DNA from: CAYQUO01 sp964420835
GTDB taxonomy: Bacteria > Chloroflexota > Anaerolineae > Anaerolineales > Anaerolineaceae
NCBI GenBank assembly: GCA_964420835.1
Contig: CAYQUO010000003.1
Span: forward strand, 145,977 to 209,976
DNA length: 64,000 nucleotides
Reading direction: 5' to 3'
Position 1 is the stretch's first letter, and every line of letters begins with the position of its first letter. Shown in pieces: positions 45,034 through 54,654 of this stretch. Below the pieces are notes generated by a model. The model had not been told where the DNA came from and ran no database searches. It worked only from the letters and a program-made list of their open reading frames with translations. The position numbers and the translations under genes are program-made.

Positions 45034-46194
45034 TTATCCCTTCCCGGATGGTTCCGGGTGGATGTTGATTTCTGCTCCAGGAATAATTCCCAGCATGACC
45101 TTTTCAATCTCCTCGGTCAGGTCATGCACGGCATTCAGGCTCATGCTTCCTTCCACCAGGATATGGGCTGTGATGTTTGGGCGCATGTCCGCGTAATGCA
45201 GGTGAATGTTGTGGCAATCGATCACACCGGGGATGAGGGACACAGCCTCCTGCAGGCGGACGATTTCTTCCGGGTCTTCGCTGAAGGGGCTCACCGGCTC
45301 TGGGTGCACGGTCACATCTGCCCCGGGAGAAATCTGCCGTATCCGTTCCTCTACGGCTTCTGTTATGGCATGTGCATCGTACAGGGCAATCCCGCCATCA
45401 ACCAGGATATGAGCATCCACGAACTGGTGAGGTCCCGAAGAACGGATCCGTAAATTGTGAACGTCAACCACCCCCGGCAATTGTTCCACAGCGTCGATGA
45501 TCCGTTCTGCCAGCCCTTTTGGGGCAGTGTCCAGCAAACCGTGGATCGTCCTCGCTCCGAGTTGGTAACTGACATAGATCACGATGAATGCAACAACAAG
45601 AGCAGCAAGCGTGTCGGCTTGCTTAAGGAAGGCCAGCGCCGGGAATTTCCGTGCCAGCAGAACACAACCCAGTCCCAGAATGACCACGCTGGAACTCCAG
45701 ATATCAGTGCTGAAATGCAGCGCATCCGCCTCCAAAGCCTGGCTGTTGTATTTGCGGGCTGCTCGATAGAGGGACTGTGAACGGGAATAATCCACAATGA
45801 TGGAAGTTGCCATCACTACAAAGGCCCAAATGGAAACTTCAATTTCCATGGGTTTGAAGAAGAGGCGAACCACAGCCTCATAGATGATCCAACCACAGGT
45901 TGCCAGCAGCAGCAGGGTTTCGAACAATGCGGACAGGTTTTCGATCTTTCCGTGGCCGTACGGATGCTCCTCATCAGCCGGTTTACCGGACAAACGCACA
46001 GCCAAAAAGGTAACCAATGCCGCGACCAGGTCTAGTGCCGAATGTGCAGCCTCTGCCAGGATGCCCAGGGAACCGGTCGCCAACCCAACAATGATCTTGA
46101 ACCCCGTCAGGCCAACCGCCGCGATCACAGAACCCAGGGCTGCAGCGGATTTTTCTTTGTTTCCTGCCAGAAAGTCATCCCCCATCGGTTTCAA
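45034..46194 (-). CDS. CDF-family metal cation exporter with two C-terminal domains
   Basis: 386 residues with six membrane segments. The metal sites read HSALD in segment 2 and HFSTD in segment 5, the HxxxD pattern of zinc- or iron/manganese-type CDF exporters. The HPYGHGKIE loop is typical. Two C-terminal cytoplasmic domains are repeated in tandem: first IDAVEQLPGVVDVHNLRIRS .. VTVHPEP, second AVSLIPGVIDCHNIHLHYA .. INIHPEP. Usual CDF proteins have one. AAGGGG precedes the start. degV follows on the same strand after 138 bp. Confidence 0.9.
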   Translation of the reverse strand: MKPMGDDFLAGNKEKSAAALGSVIAAVGLTGFKIIVGLATGSLGILAEAAHSALDLVAALVTFLAVRLSGKPADEEHPYGHGKIENLSALFETLLLLATCGWIIYEAVVRLFFKPMEIEVSIWAFVVMATSIIVDYSRSQSLYRAARKYNSQALEADALHFSTDIWSSSVVILGLGCVLLARKFPALAFLKQADTLAALVVAFIVIYVSYQLGARTIHGLLDTAPKGLAERIIDAVEQLPGVVDVHNLRIRSSGPHQFVDAHILVDGGIALYDAHAITEAVEERIRQISPGADVTVHPEPVSPFSEDPEEIVRLQEAVSLIPGVIDCHNIHLHYADMRPNITAHILVEGSMSLNAVHDLTEEIEKVMLGIIPGAEINIHPEPSGKG

Positions 46195-46436
46195 CCCCTT
46201 TTCACATGTTCCCCACTGCGTTGGATGTTCAATCTTCCGCCCATCATGTCAATGGATGCTCCATGCATGCCATGCTTCCTGAGCTAATCCTTGCAATTGC
46301 TGAACATTTCAACATCATGAGGGTAGATACTCATCATGCGGAGAATTACCCCAACTGCAACGGCAACAGATTTCATTGCCGTAATAATAATCCAACCCAT
46401 ACCTGCCTGGTTGTTTCATGCCGGCATGGACAAGTC

Positions 46437-47600
46437 TCAGGCTCCCCCTTCCGTATACAAAGCCGGGTCTGTAGGCGTCCTGCCGGACGGATCCCAGACA
46501 TACACCCAATCCCCCTCCCTGGCCCAGTCATACAACCAGTGCGAATCACCAATGGACATATTCACACAACCATGCGATTGGGGGTAGCCGAACATCGCTC
46601 TCCAGTATGCACCGTGCACCGCCCTTGCCTGATCAAAATACATGGTCCAGGGCACATCTTCGAGGTAATAATAATCGGATTTGTCAGCCGCGAAGGCCCC
46701 GGTCATGGTTTCGGTCGGTTTTTTTTCGTAAATCTTGAAGAGGCCTGGCTGGGTAAAATAGGGGTCAACACCGCTGGCAATGAGCGTGGCAAAGAGCAAC
46801 TGCCCTTTTTCGTATACGGTGAGTGTTTGTTGGAACAGGTTAAGTTCTATCCACCGGTCACTGTCCACCCCCTCCGGGGGCTTCGTGTTCAAGGTTACCA
46901 CCCGGATATAGCGTTGTTCCACCCATTCATTCAGGCCGATCATGAACCACTCGACCTGACCGACCATCCGGGATTCGTATACCTGCACAACCTGCTCCCT
47001 GGGCAGAACGTGCCCGGTTTCCGGGCTTTGGTAACTGGGTTCATAGCGCGAGACAGATTGCTCTGCGATCCAGCCAAAGGAATTGGGTGGATTCCGTTGA
47101 AACAACAACCCCCGGAATTCCGGTAAAATGGCCGGCGATGCCCTCACCCACTCACGGGTTTGCAATTGAACATAATGCCCTCCATCCAGGTCCATCCTGT
47201 CCGTGTAAGCAACATACCGGAGCGGTCCGGGCGGCAGGTAACGCAGCGGGTTGTTGCCAGTGGAGGCATCCGCCACATTGCCGTAAATGGCCACTGGATC
47301 GCCTGCATCCACATTCAACTTGGCATACCGGATCGACAATTCGTTTAAGGACGCATCTGGTTTTTTGGCCGGCAGGGGCAGGATCGGATATGGGATGCCC
47401 TTGCTGGCCATCTGGGTCAGGAAGATGGAAGGCCCCAGTGGAAGACAATCATTGGTGATCCCCAGGTAAACATCGGGTAGACAGATGACGTCGCCGGCAT
47501 ACCCTTCACCTCCTGGCAAACCCTGGGCTTGGACGGACGCACTTCTCCCACCCACCAGAAATACGAGCAAACAAATAAAGGCAACCAATCGTTTTTGCAT
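46437..47600 (-). CDS. L,D-transpeptidase (YkuD) secreted protein
   Basis: 387 residues with a cleavable signal (VQAQGLPGG region). Middle domains contain a YGNVADASTG .. REWVRASPA segment and a GQVEWFMIGLNEWVEQRYIRV segment that look like SH3-type wall-binding repeats. The C-terminal YkuD domain carries WIELNLFQQTLTVYEKGQLL, HGAYW and the catalytic SHGCVNMSIGD. It forms 3-3 peptidoglycan cross-links or attaches proteins to the wall. It is alone in orientation near degV and CDF; upp is divergent, 125 bp away. Confidence 0.92.
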   Translation of the reverse strand: MQKRLVAFICLLVFLVGGRSASVQAQGLPGGEGYAGDVICLPDVYLGITNDCLPLGPSIFLTQMASKGIPYPILPLPAKKPDASLNELSIRYAKLNVDAGDPVAIYGNVADASTGNNPLRYLPPGPLRYVAYTDRMDLDGGHYVQLQTREWVRASPAILPEFRGLLFQRNPPNSFGWIAEQSVSRYEPSYQSPETGHVLPREQVVQVYESRMVGQVEWFMIGLNEWVEQRYIRVVTLNTKPPEGVDSDRWIELNLFQQTLTVYEKGQLLFATLIASGVDPYFTQPGLFKIYEKKPTETMTGAFAADKSDYYYLEDVPWTMYFDQARAVHGAYWRAMFGYPQSHGCVNMSIGDSHWLYDWAREGDWVYVWDPSGRTPTDPALYTEGGA

Positions 47601-47668
47601 AGATCACCACAGAACTTCAAACAAGACCAATTTTAACCCATTCGAAGGAATGTGTGCGAAGTTGCTCA

Positions 47669-47698
47669 TCCACAGGTTCGCGTTCTATTGAGTATAAT
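47669..47698 (+). promoter_or_regulatory. Putative upp promoter
   Basis: TCCACA (47669-47674), 18-bp spacer, TATAAT (47693-47698). Leader of about 20 nt containing GAGGA before the upp ATG. Confidence 0.5.
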
Positions 47699-47725
47699 GA
47701 AAGGAATTGATCCAATGAGGATACC

Positions 47726-48352
47726 ATGGAAAATCTGTTCATCTCCACCCACCCGCTTGTCAAACATAAACTGACCCTCATGCGCAAGGTCAACACCGAA
47801 CCCAAGAAATTCCGCGAACTTGTTCGGGAAATCGCCGTCCTGATCGCTTATGAAGCCACCAGTGACCTGATGGTTGAGGAAACCCAGGTTCAAACCCCTT
47901 TGGCAACGGCTGCCGGCCACGAACTGGTGGAAAAGATAGGCCTGGTGCCCATCCTCCGTTCCGGCCTCGGAATGGTGGAAGGTGTCTGGGAGCTGATGCC
48001 CACCGCTGAAGTTTGGCATATTGGTTTATACCGTGATGAACGAACCCTGAAACCGGTGCAATACTACAACAAACTTCCGGTTGCCCCAACCGTGTCGGTT
48101 TGCCTGATCCTGGATCCCATGCTGGCAACCGGGGGCTCGGCAGTGGCCACGGTGGACATACTAAAAAAATGGGGGGCTCAAAAGATCAAGTTCGTCGGGC
48201 TGATTGGCGCCCCCGAAGGGATCAACCTCCTTCACGGCAAGCATCCGGATGTTCCCATTCACCTTGCAGCCGTGGATGATCATCTAAACGAGAAGGCATA
48301 CATCGTACCGGGTCTGGGTGATGCCGGTGACCGCCAGTTCGGAACGGGGTAA
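47726..48352 (+). CDS. upp: Uracil phosphoribosyltransferase
   Basis: 208 residues, full length. Converts uracil and PRPP to UMP in pyrimidine salvage. The N terminus is STHPLVKHKLTLMRKVNTEPKKFRELVREI; PILRSGLGMVEG and the PRPP loop LILDPMLATGGSA follow. The C terminus VDDHLNEKAYIVPGLGDAGDRQFGT is the uracil-binding hood of this enzyme. GAGGA is 5 nt upstream. No pyrimidine genes are adjacent. Confidence 0.97.
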   Translation: MENLFISTHPLVKHKLTLMRKVNTEPKKFRELVREIAVLIAYEATSDLMVEETQVQTPLATAAGHELVEKIGLVPILRSGLGMVEGVWELMPTAEVWHIGLYRDERTLKPVQYYNKLPVAPTVSVCLILDPMLATGGSAVATVDILKKWGAQKIKFVGLIGAPEGINLLHGKHPDVPIHLAAVDDHLNEKAYIVPGLGDAGDRQFGTG

Positions 48353-48435
48353 TGCATCCCCGCCGGCCTGGTGCCGGAGCGTTCAGGGAGGTGGTGGGTC
48401 TTTCAAGGGGAACTTTTAACCTGTCCGGGTTCCAC

Positions 48436-48463
48436 TTGGGGGCCATACCCCCAATGGTAAAAT
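48436..48463 (+). promoter_or_regulatory. Hairpin and extended -10 box abutting the 48470 start
   Basis: TTGGGGG / CCCCCAA stem (48436-48454). Then TGG-TAAAAT with the hexamer at 48458-48463, exactly 6 nt before the GTG at 48470. No Shine-Dalgarno. Transcription would start at the GTG, giving a leaderless mRNA; the hairpin might end upp transcription. Confidence 0.45.
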
Positions 48464-48469
48464 TGTCCC

Positions 48470-50365
48470 GTGCAAACCACCGCCAGCCATACCCATCGTT
48501 GGTTTAACGCTTTCCTTTTTTTAAATGCCATCCAGGGCACGGGTGCATTGCTGTTCATGTTTCGCCTGGGTTCCATGGAACGGAATGCCGTTCTGTTGGG
48601 TTTCTCTCTACCCCGACTGATTCTTGCTGCCCTCATTCTGCTGCTTGCACTTGCTTTTTGGATTTCCCTAATCATTTCTCTTCGATCGTCTCATTGGCAG
48701 CGCACTTTCCTGGAATGGTTGGGACAATGGCTGTCCAATGGCGAGAGGTTTGCCAAGGCATTGACCTTCCTGGGTCTGGCCCTGGCGTTTTCTCTGGTCC
48801 TGTTGCCGGCGATCTGGTTCAAAGGCGAGAGCCTGGGAATGCTCACAGCCGTTTACCAACGGGCTGCAGGTGTGTTCCTCTGGATCCCACTCCTGATCCT
48901 TGAAACGATGGCTCTCCTTCGTGCTTGCTTTCGCTCGCTCTGGAACCCGCACCATTACTGGGAACCCCCGGCACGCATCTCGCTGCTGCGCTTTTTTTTC
49001 CATATTCTCCTGCTGGCGGCTCTGCTGGCGTTGGTCTGTTCCATCTACTTCGACCTTGAACAGTTCTACTCTCCCTTGCTCCTTTCCCTACTCCTCACCG
49101 GGCTGCTGTCTGTTTCCTTGTGGTTAAAAGTGGTCCATGGCAAATGGGCCTTGCGCGTTTTTCTGCTGGCGCTTATGGTGTATGTCGTTGTGTTCCTCGC
49201 TTACAGGGGGACCACCTTTTTTATGGAACGACAGAACACCCCCGGAAAAGCGTACTTTAATGAACTGGCAGATGCCTGGTTACATGGCCGCTTATACCTT
49301 GAGGAACCATCTCAAACGCATGACCTGACCCTGCATGAGGGACACTGGTACGTGGCCAATCCCCCCCTGGTGGCAGCCTTGATGGTACCGGTGGTCAGGT
49401 TGTACGGTTTACAGGCGTTAAATACGGTCGTCTTTTCCATTTTTTTCGGTGCATTAAATGCAGCCCTGGTATTTTGTCTTCTGGAGATCATCGCCCACCG
49501 CGGCTGGACCCACCTCAATACAGCCGGGAACCTTTGGCTGACCGGTTTGTTTGCTTTTGGCACGGTTCATTGGTACCTGGCAATCGTCGGCAAAATGTGG
49601 TTTATGAGCCAAACCGTAACGGTAACTTTCCTGGCAATCGCCGCCTTGCTGGCAGCCACCGGCAGGCCGGCGTGGATGGCCGGGTTTGCCCTCGGCCTGG
49701 GGCTGATCGCCCGACCGAACATCCTCATGGCCTGGCCTCTGCTGCTTGGTTTTGCAGTTCAACACCTCCGGGAAAGCGGCAGGAAGATCACATGGGGGTG
49801 GATCCTTCGCTGGTCTGTCCTTTCTGCAATACCGCTTGCATTGGCGGTCGTCACACTCCTGGGTTACAACCTGGTTCGATTTAACAACCCTTTTGATTTT
49901 GGCTACCTGACCGAGAATGTGGCCGATTTTATGGCCGGTGACCTAAAAGATTACGGCACCTTTCACCCGCACTTCCTTGCCCGCAACCTCCGCGTCATGT
50001 TCTTTAACCTCCCGGAATATGAGCCGGCATGCGGATTGTTCATCCCGAAGGCTGAAGGGATGAGCATGTTTCTGGTTACTCCTGCCCTGTTCTGGCTGGC
50101 GGCATCCTTCAGACGCCAGCCGTTCGTCTGGGGCTCCTGGGCTGCCGTACTTCTTGGCATCGCCCTGATCGCCAATTATTACAATACAGGCGCCTGGCAG
50201 TTCGGTTATAAATACATGCTCGATTTTGCCGTACCACTGATCGTCCTGCTGGCGGTTGGAGCCGGCAGTCGTGTCCGCTGGCCCCTTGTCATCCTCATCC
50301 TGCTCAGTGTCGCCAGCAATTTCATCGGTGTCCTCTGGTGGTTCGGCAGGTGGTGCGTTTACTGA
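48470..50365 (+). CDS. Polytopic membrane protein, GT-C glycosyltransferase-like
   Basis: 631 residues with about 14 membrane segments from a GTG start. The core resembles PMT/GT39-type lipid-linked sugar transferases: YFNELADAWLHGRLYLEEPSQTHDL followed by HWYVANPPLVAALMVPVVRLYG, then GLGLIARPNILMAWPLL. No named family is certain. The other polytopic protein at 31.8 kb is of the same broad type but not obviously related in sequence. Confidence 0.78.
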   Translation: MQTTASHTHRWFNAFLFLNAIQGTGALLFMFRLGSMERNAVLLGFSLPRLILAALILLLALAFWISLIISLRSSHWQRTFLEWLGQWLSNGERFAKALTFLGLALAFSLVLLPAIWFKGESLGMLTAVYQRAAGVFLWIPLLILETMALLRACFRSLWNPHHYWEPPARISLLRFFFHILLLAALLALVCSIYFDLEQFYSPLLLSLLLTGLLSVSLWLKVVHGKWALRVFLLALMVYVVVFLAYRGTTFFMERQNTPGKAYFNELADAWLHGRLYLEEPSQTHDLTLHEGHWYVANPPLVAALMVPVVRLYGLQALNTVVFSIFFGALNAALVFCLLEIIAHRGWTHLNTAGNLWLTGLFAFGTVHWYLAIVGKMWFMSQTVTVTFLAIAALLAATGRPAWMAGFALGLGLIARPNILMAWPLLLGFAVQHLRESGRKITWGWILRWSVLSAIPLALAVVTLLGYNLVRFNNPFDFGYLTENVADFMAGDLKDYGTFHPHFLARNLRVMFFNLPEYEPACGLFIPKAEGMSMFLVTPALFWLAASFRRQPFVWGSWAAVLLGIALIANYYNTGAWQFGYKYMLDFAVPLIVLLAVGAGSRVRWPLVILILLSVASNFIGVLWWFGRWCVY

Positions 50366-50467
50366 TCCCCGCGATCCAGACTTACACCAATAGAATTCCA
50401 CGTTCGCGATGTTGTTCGGGCTTCATAGATCCTGACAATGTCGGTCCTTGAAATCCCGGATCGGATA

Positions 50468-50495
50468 TTGGAAATTGTGGTGGAGTGGCTATAAT
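50468..50495 (+). promoter_or_regulatory. Promoter of the SH3-type lipoprotein gene
   Basis: TTGGAA (50468-50473), 16-bp spacer, TATAAT (50490-50495). Leader of about 19 nt; this places the true start at 50521, not at the in-frame ATG 50485 inside the promoter. Confidence 0.7.
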
Positions 50496-50520
50496 GGGTG
50501 CAAGGTTCAAGGAATTTCTC

Positions 50521-51237
50521 ATGAAGTTCAACCAGGTTCAAATCATCTGCTTTTCAATTCTGGCGTTGCTTCTGTTCATTGGTTGCGGTCTGCCGGTCAC
50601 ATTCACGACCCGCTCCGGGCAGGAAGCGAGCACGGTCGAGGTGGAAATGCTGGGTACGCGGATCGCCGCCAACATCTTCACCGGGCTGACGCTAACCGCC
50701 ACCCAGCAATCGGTTCCCCAGCCCACCGCCACGGCCACCGTTTCACCCACTGCCTCGCAGGTGATCATTGCCTCAACGCCTGTCCCGCCCGGTCCATTTG
50801 TTAACGTCAGCGGCAACACCAACTGCCGCAGGGGGCCAGGCAGGAACTTTGCAAACATCATCACACTGCTGACCAGCCAGCAGGCAGAGGTTGTCGCCAA
50901 AAATTCAGCCTTGAAATATTGGGTCATCCGCATTCCAGGCAGCACGGAAATCTGCTGGTTGTGGGGCGGTTATGCAACCCTGGTCGGGGATTCCACAGCC
51001 ATACCCGAAGCAACATCTCCGCCCACACCGACAGCCCTCCCAACCCATACCCCCTCCGTGGTTCCCACAGCCACACCGTGGCCGTTTGGCAGCCTGACGG
51101 GCATCTGCACCACTTTAGGCCACGACCCGATCTATGACGCTGATTGCACGATCTGGTGCCCGCTTTATTGTCCCATTCGGCCGGACCCTGCCAGGCACTG
51201 TTACATAGGGCTTCTGGACCACTGTCAGGTTCCTTGA
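50521..51237 (+). CDS. Lipoprotein with SH3-type domain
   Basis: 238 residues. Signal with lipobox FIGC, then a Thr/Pro linker. A bacterial SH3-like domain of about 60 residues follows (VNVSGNTNCRRGPGRNFANIITLLTSQQAEVVAKN .. CWLWGGYATLVGD), then a second Thr/Pro linker and a Cys-rich C terminus (CTIWCPLYCPIRP .. HCYIGLLDHC). SH3b domains often bind peptidoglycan or proteins. Such proteins occur in several copies in this lineage. The function is unknown. Confidence 0.8.
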   Translation: MKFNQVQIICFSILALLLFIGCGLPVTFTTRSGQEASTVEVEMLGTRIAANIFTGLTLTATQQSVPQPTATATVSPTASQVIIASTPVPPGPFVNVSGNTNCRRGPGRNFANIITLLTSQQAEVVAKNSALKYWVIRIPGSTEICWLWGGYATLVGDSTAIPEATSPPTPTALPTHTPSVVPTATPWPFGSLTGICTTLGHDPIYDADCTIWCPLYCPIRPDPARHCYIGLLDHCQVP

Positions 51238-51454
51238 GCCAGACCCGCCCGATGGAATTGCAACTTCCACCGGGAAATTTTTTCAGCGAATCCCGACTTA
51301 CAGCAGGGGGAATTTGGTTCAAACAGGCGGGGGCATTCCACCCCTAGAACGATGTACGACTGAAAAATCGGCCATCCATGTCCGTAACTTTTCGGTGGGT
51401 TGGGAGTATATAATAATTGAACCTCACTATTGATCTTAACAATCAGGGTAACCA

Positions 51455-52819
51455 ATGCAGGGTCAACTCTCCCGCCGCACCAAATTGTTATACGGTTTTG
51501 GCGATACCGGTTTCAGCCTTTCCCTTACCATTATTGCCGCCTATTTTGCCATCTTTCTGACTGATGTTGTTGGTATCGCCCCCGGCACGGCTGCTGCAGC
51601 CATTTTTATCGGCCGCAGTTGGGATTACATCAATGACCCAATAATTGGCCACCTTTCCGACCGCACCCGGACAAGGTGGGGCCGCCGGCGCCCGTTCCTT
51701 CTGTTTGGCGCCCTGCCCTTCGCCGGTTTTTTCGCGCTCATGTGGTACCGTCCGCCCTTTCACGGCCCCCTGGCGTTGGCTGGGTATTATGCAGTTGCTT
51801 ATGTCCTGTTTGAATCTGCAGCCACCTTTGCCTATATGCCATATTTCGCCCTCACCCCCGAGCTGACCTCCAACTACGATGAGCGCACTGCCCTCACCTC
51901 CTACCGGATGTTCTTTTCCATACTCTGCAGTCTGGTCGCCTTCACGGTACCGCTGATGATCATTGGGGCCTTTAACCCCGGGAACGCTGCGCGGGTGTTC
52001 CAGATGGGCCTGCTGTTTGCGGTCATCAGCGCGGTGCCGCTCATTTTTGTATTTTTTGGCACGCGCGAACGTCCGGAATATGCTTCCCTCGAACAACCCT
52101 CCCTACGGGAATCCCTCAAGGCGGCAGTCAAAAACCGCCCCTTCATCTTTGGGGCTGTCATCTATCTCTTCACCTGGCTTTCCATTGACATACTTCAAGT
52201 TACCCTGTTGTATTTCATCAAGTACGTCCTCAAAAAGGAAGCCATCAGCGATGCCATCATGGCAACCATTTTTATTACTGCGATCGCCTTCCTTCCCTTT
52301 TGGGAATGGGCCTCGCGAAAATGGAACAAGCGCAAAGCTTACGCCGTCGGTATTGCCTTCTGGGCGGTCGTCCAGCTCATCATTATCACCCTCGGTCCCG
52401 CCACACCAGCAGTGTTAATCTTCAGCCTGTGTGGGTTGGCCGGCATTGGCGTCTCCGCTGCGCACGTCCTTCCATGGTCCATGATCCCGGATGCCATCGA
52501 GTGGGATGAATGGCAAACCGGCGAGCGCCACGAAGGGATGTTCTACAGTCTCATCATGCTGGCCAACAAGATCGGTTCTTCGATCACCATTCCACTGGTC
52601 CTGCTCATCCTAGAAGCCACCGGCTATTCGCCCAATGCCACTTTTCAGCCGGCGAGCGCACTGCTGGGTATCCGCCTCTCCATTGGGCCAATCCCAGCCC
52701 TCCTCCTTGTGACCGGTATCGTGTTCGCATCGCTGTACCCGCTGGGTCGCGAAAAACACCGCCGAATTGTGGAGGAACTTGAAGCGCGTCGAAAAGCCCG
52801 GGGGGTTGAAACTTCATGA
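51455..52819 (+). CDS. GPH-family sugar:cation symporter (MelB-like)
   Basis: 454 residues, 12 membrane segments. MelB-family hallmarks: LLYGFGDTGFSLSLTIIAAYFAIFLTDVVGI, DYINDPIIGHLSDRTRTRWGRRRPFLLFGA (cation site and loop 2-3), and the C-terminal SMIPDAIEWDEWQTGERHEGMFYS. It imports a glycoside, pentoside or hexuronide with a cation. The substrate is not fixed; no glycosidase is nearby. The stop overlaps the GNAT-like gene start by 4 bp. Confidence 0.92.
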   Translation: MQGQLSRRTKLLYGFGDTGFSLSLTIIAAYFAIFLTDVVGIAPGTAAAAIFIGRSWDYINDPIIGHLSDRTRTRWGRRRPFLLFGALPFAGFFALMWYRPPFHGPLALAGYYAVAYVLFESAATFAYMPYFALTPELTSNYDERTALTSYRMFFSILCSLVAFTVPLMIIGAFNPGNAARVFQMGLLFAVISAVPLIFVFFGTRERPEYASLEQPSLRESLKAAVKNRPFIFGAVIYLFTWLSIDILQVTLLYFIKYVLKKEAISDAIMATIFITAIAFLPFWEWASRKWNKRKAYAVGIAFWAVVQLIIITLGPATPAVLIFSLCGLAGIGVSAAHVLPWSMIPDAIEWDEWQTGERHEGMFYSLIMLANKIGSSITIPLVLLILEATGYSPNATFQPASALLGIRLSIGPIPALLLVTGIVFASLYPLGREKHRRIVEELEARRKARGVETS

Positions 52820-53946
52820 ATCGCATTGACGTCCGTCCCGTGCGTTCCCGGCGCGACCGGAAGATCTTCCTGACCTTTCCCTGGCGGATCTTTCAAGGCG
52901 ACCCTCTCTGGGTTCCGCCCCTCTTGCCGGACTGGCGCCAGCGTATCGACCCTGCTCGTGGGGTTTTCTTTCAGCGTGGTGTGGCCGAATTTTTCATCGC
53001 CTGGTGCGGGAGCCAGCCGGTCGGAACCATCTGTGCAGCCGAAGATCAACAAGCCAACCTGGAGCGGAGACGACGGGACTGTGTTTTCGGCTTCTTCAAC
53101 TTCATCCGGGATTACCAGGTGATGCAATGCCTGCTTTCCCAGGCGGCCGATTGGGCGGCATCCCGGGGCCTGGACAGCATTACCGGGCCATTCAACCTGG
53201 ATTACGAGGATAGTTACGGCATCCTTGTTGAAGGCCGCGACCGGCCTCCACCCTTGATGTGTGGTCATACACCCCCATATTATTATGAATTCATGGAGAG
53301 GTATGGTTTTCAACCAGCCCGAGGCGATAACATCGCCTACGCCGTGGACATCTCTGAAGACAAGCCCGTTTTTCGGGAGGTGGGGCGCATGGCCGCGGTG
53401 GTCCGCGCCCGTGGTCGTTTCAGCATCCGTCCTGCGGACCTGGATCATTGGAAGGACGAACTGGACCGAATTCACATTCTGCTTAACCGTTCACTTGCCC
53501 ATTTGCCCGATCACCGCGACTGGCCACGCGAGGTGGTCTATCACAGCCTGGCTCCCTTCCGCAAGATCGCCGACCCGGAACTGATCCTTTTCGCCCAGGA
53601 AGGTGACCGGACCGTCGGCTGGCTGCCGGGCATTCCGAACCTGAACGAAGCCTTCATCCATGTCAACGGTTTGCGTTATCCATGGAACTACCTGGCCCTT
53701 TGGCGGAGGCTGCGCCGGCGCGCCCGTTGCCTGACCATAAAGAGCATCCTCTCCCCCCCGGAGTACTGGGGGAGCGGTCTGGTCATCCTCCTGTTCGATG
53801 AAATGATCAAACGTGCCCGGGCTCGCGGCTACCAGTGGATCGACTGTTCGCTGACCTCAACCGACAATCCCCGTACTCCCGCCCTGGCAGAACGCATGGG
53901 CGGAATAATCTACAAACGGTACCGGGTTTATCGAAAAGCGATCTAA
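52816..53946 (+). CDS. GNAT-superfamily acyltransferase-like protein
   Basis: 376 residues, coupled to the symporter gene. N-terminal segment is RDRKIFLTFPWRIFQGDPLWVPPL. A first acetyltransferase-like half carries GFFNFIRDYQVMQCLLSQAADWAASRGLDSITGPFNLDYEDSYGILVEG; the second half shows YWGSGLVILLFDEMIKRARARGYQWIDCSLTSTDNPRTPALAERMGG. The pattern matches a family of large GNAT-like proteins annotated only as N-acetyltransferases. Substrate unknown. A 2-fold internal duplication seems likely. Confidence 0.75.
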   Translation: MNRIDVRPVRSRRDRKIFLTFPWRIFQGDPLWVPPLLPDWRQRIDPARGVFFQRGVAEFFIAWCGSQPVGTICAAEDQQANLERRRRDCVFGFFNFIRDYQVMQCLLSQAADWAASRGLDSITGPFNLDYEDSYGILVEGRDRPPPLMCGHTPPYYYEFMERYGFQPARGDNIAYAVDISEDKPVFREVGRMAAVVRARGRFSIRPADLDHWKDELDRIHILLNRSLAHLPDHRDWPREVVYHSLAPFRKIADPELILFAQEGDRTVGWLPGIPNLNEAFIHVNGLRYPWNYLALWRRLRRRARCLTIKSILSPPEYWGSGLVILLFDEMIKRARARGYQWIDCSLTSTDNPRTPALAERMGGIIYKRYRVYRKAI

Positions 53947-54031
53947 CCCGCCTGTTCCTTGAAATCGAAAAGGCATGGTTTGATTATATCCATGCCCTGA
54001 ACATGATGGGCTTCTGGTACAATTCCAGTCT

Positions 54032-54649
54032 ATGATCCCACGGTGGCTTGAGTGGGCCCGCCAGCTTCAGGCTACCGCCCAAAATGGGCTGGCCTACTCT
54101 CAAAACCCATTTGATATCGAGCGTTTCCATCAGGTTCGACAGGTGGCTGCCGAGATTATGGCTGCCCATACCGGGAGGCAAACGGACGTGGTAACCGGCA
54201 TCTTTGAAAACGAAACCGGCTATGCCACACCCAAACTGGATGCCAGAGGGGTGGTATTCAAAAAAGGTCGTATCTTGCTGGTTAAGGAATTGGCTGATGG
54301 TGGCTGGACTCTGCCGGGAGGTTGGGTGGATGTTAACGAAACACCCAGCCAGTCCGTCGAAAGGGAGGTCCTGGAAGAATCAGGCTACCAGGTCAAGGCC
54401 CGCAAACTCCTGGCGCTTTACGATCGCAACCTGCACGGCCACCCGCCATACATGTTTCATATTTATAAAATGTTCTTTCTCTGCGATCTTCTTGGAGGGG
54501 AGGGCACAACCAGCGCCGAAACAGGTGGAGCCGATTTTTTTGCTCCGAACAACCTCCCCCCGTTATCCACGCCCCGGACCACCAGGGAAGAAATCGAACG
54601 GTTCTTCATCCATCTGAAAAACCCCGACCTTCCAACGGATTTTGATTGA
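54032..54649 (+). CDS. Nudix hydrolase with N-terminal Nudix_N_2 domain
   Basis: 205 residues. N-terminal helical segment (WLEWARQLQATAQNGLAYSQNPFDIERFHQVRQVAAEI) as in Nudix_N_2 proteins. The Nudix box GGWVDVNETPSQSVEREVLEESGY is intact, with GRILLVKELADGGWTLPGG before it. It hydrolyses a nucleoside diphosphate derivative; homologues with this N-terminal domain act on ADP-ribose-type or FAD/CoA-type substrates. An extended -10 TGG-TACAAT ends 8 nt before the ATG, and no Shine-Dalgarno is present. Confidence 0.9.
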   Translation: MIPRWLEWARQLQATAQNGLAYSQNPFDIERFHQVRQVAAEIMAAHTGRQTDVVTGIFENETGYATPKLDARGVVFKKGRILLVKELADGGWTLPGGWVDVNETPSQSVEREVLEESGYQVKARKLLALYDRNLHGHPPYMFHIYKMFFLCDLLGGEGTTSAETGGADFFAPNNLPPLSTPRTTREEIERFFIHLKNPDLPTDFD

Positions 54650-54654
54650 TCATA

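Noticed and set aside
46195..46436. Search for an RNA gene between the CDF and L,D-transpeptidase genes
   Set aside because: Only imperfect CATG-type repeats are seen; no stable fold or terminator evident.
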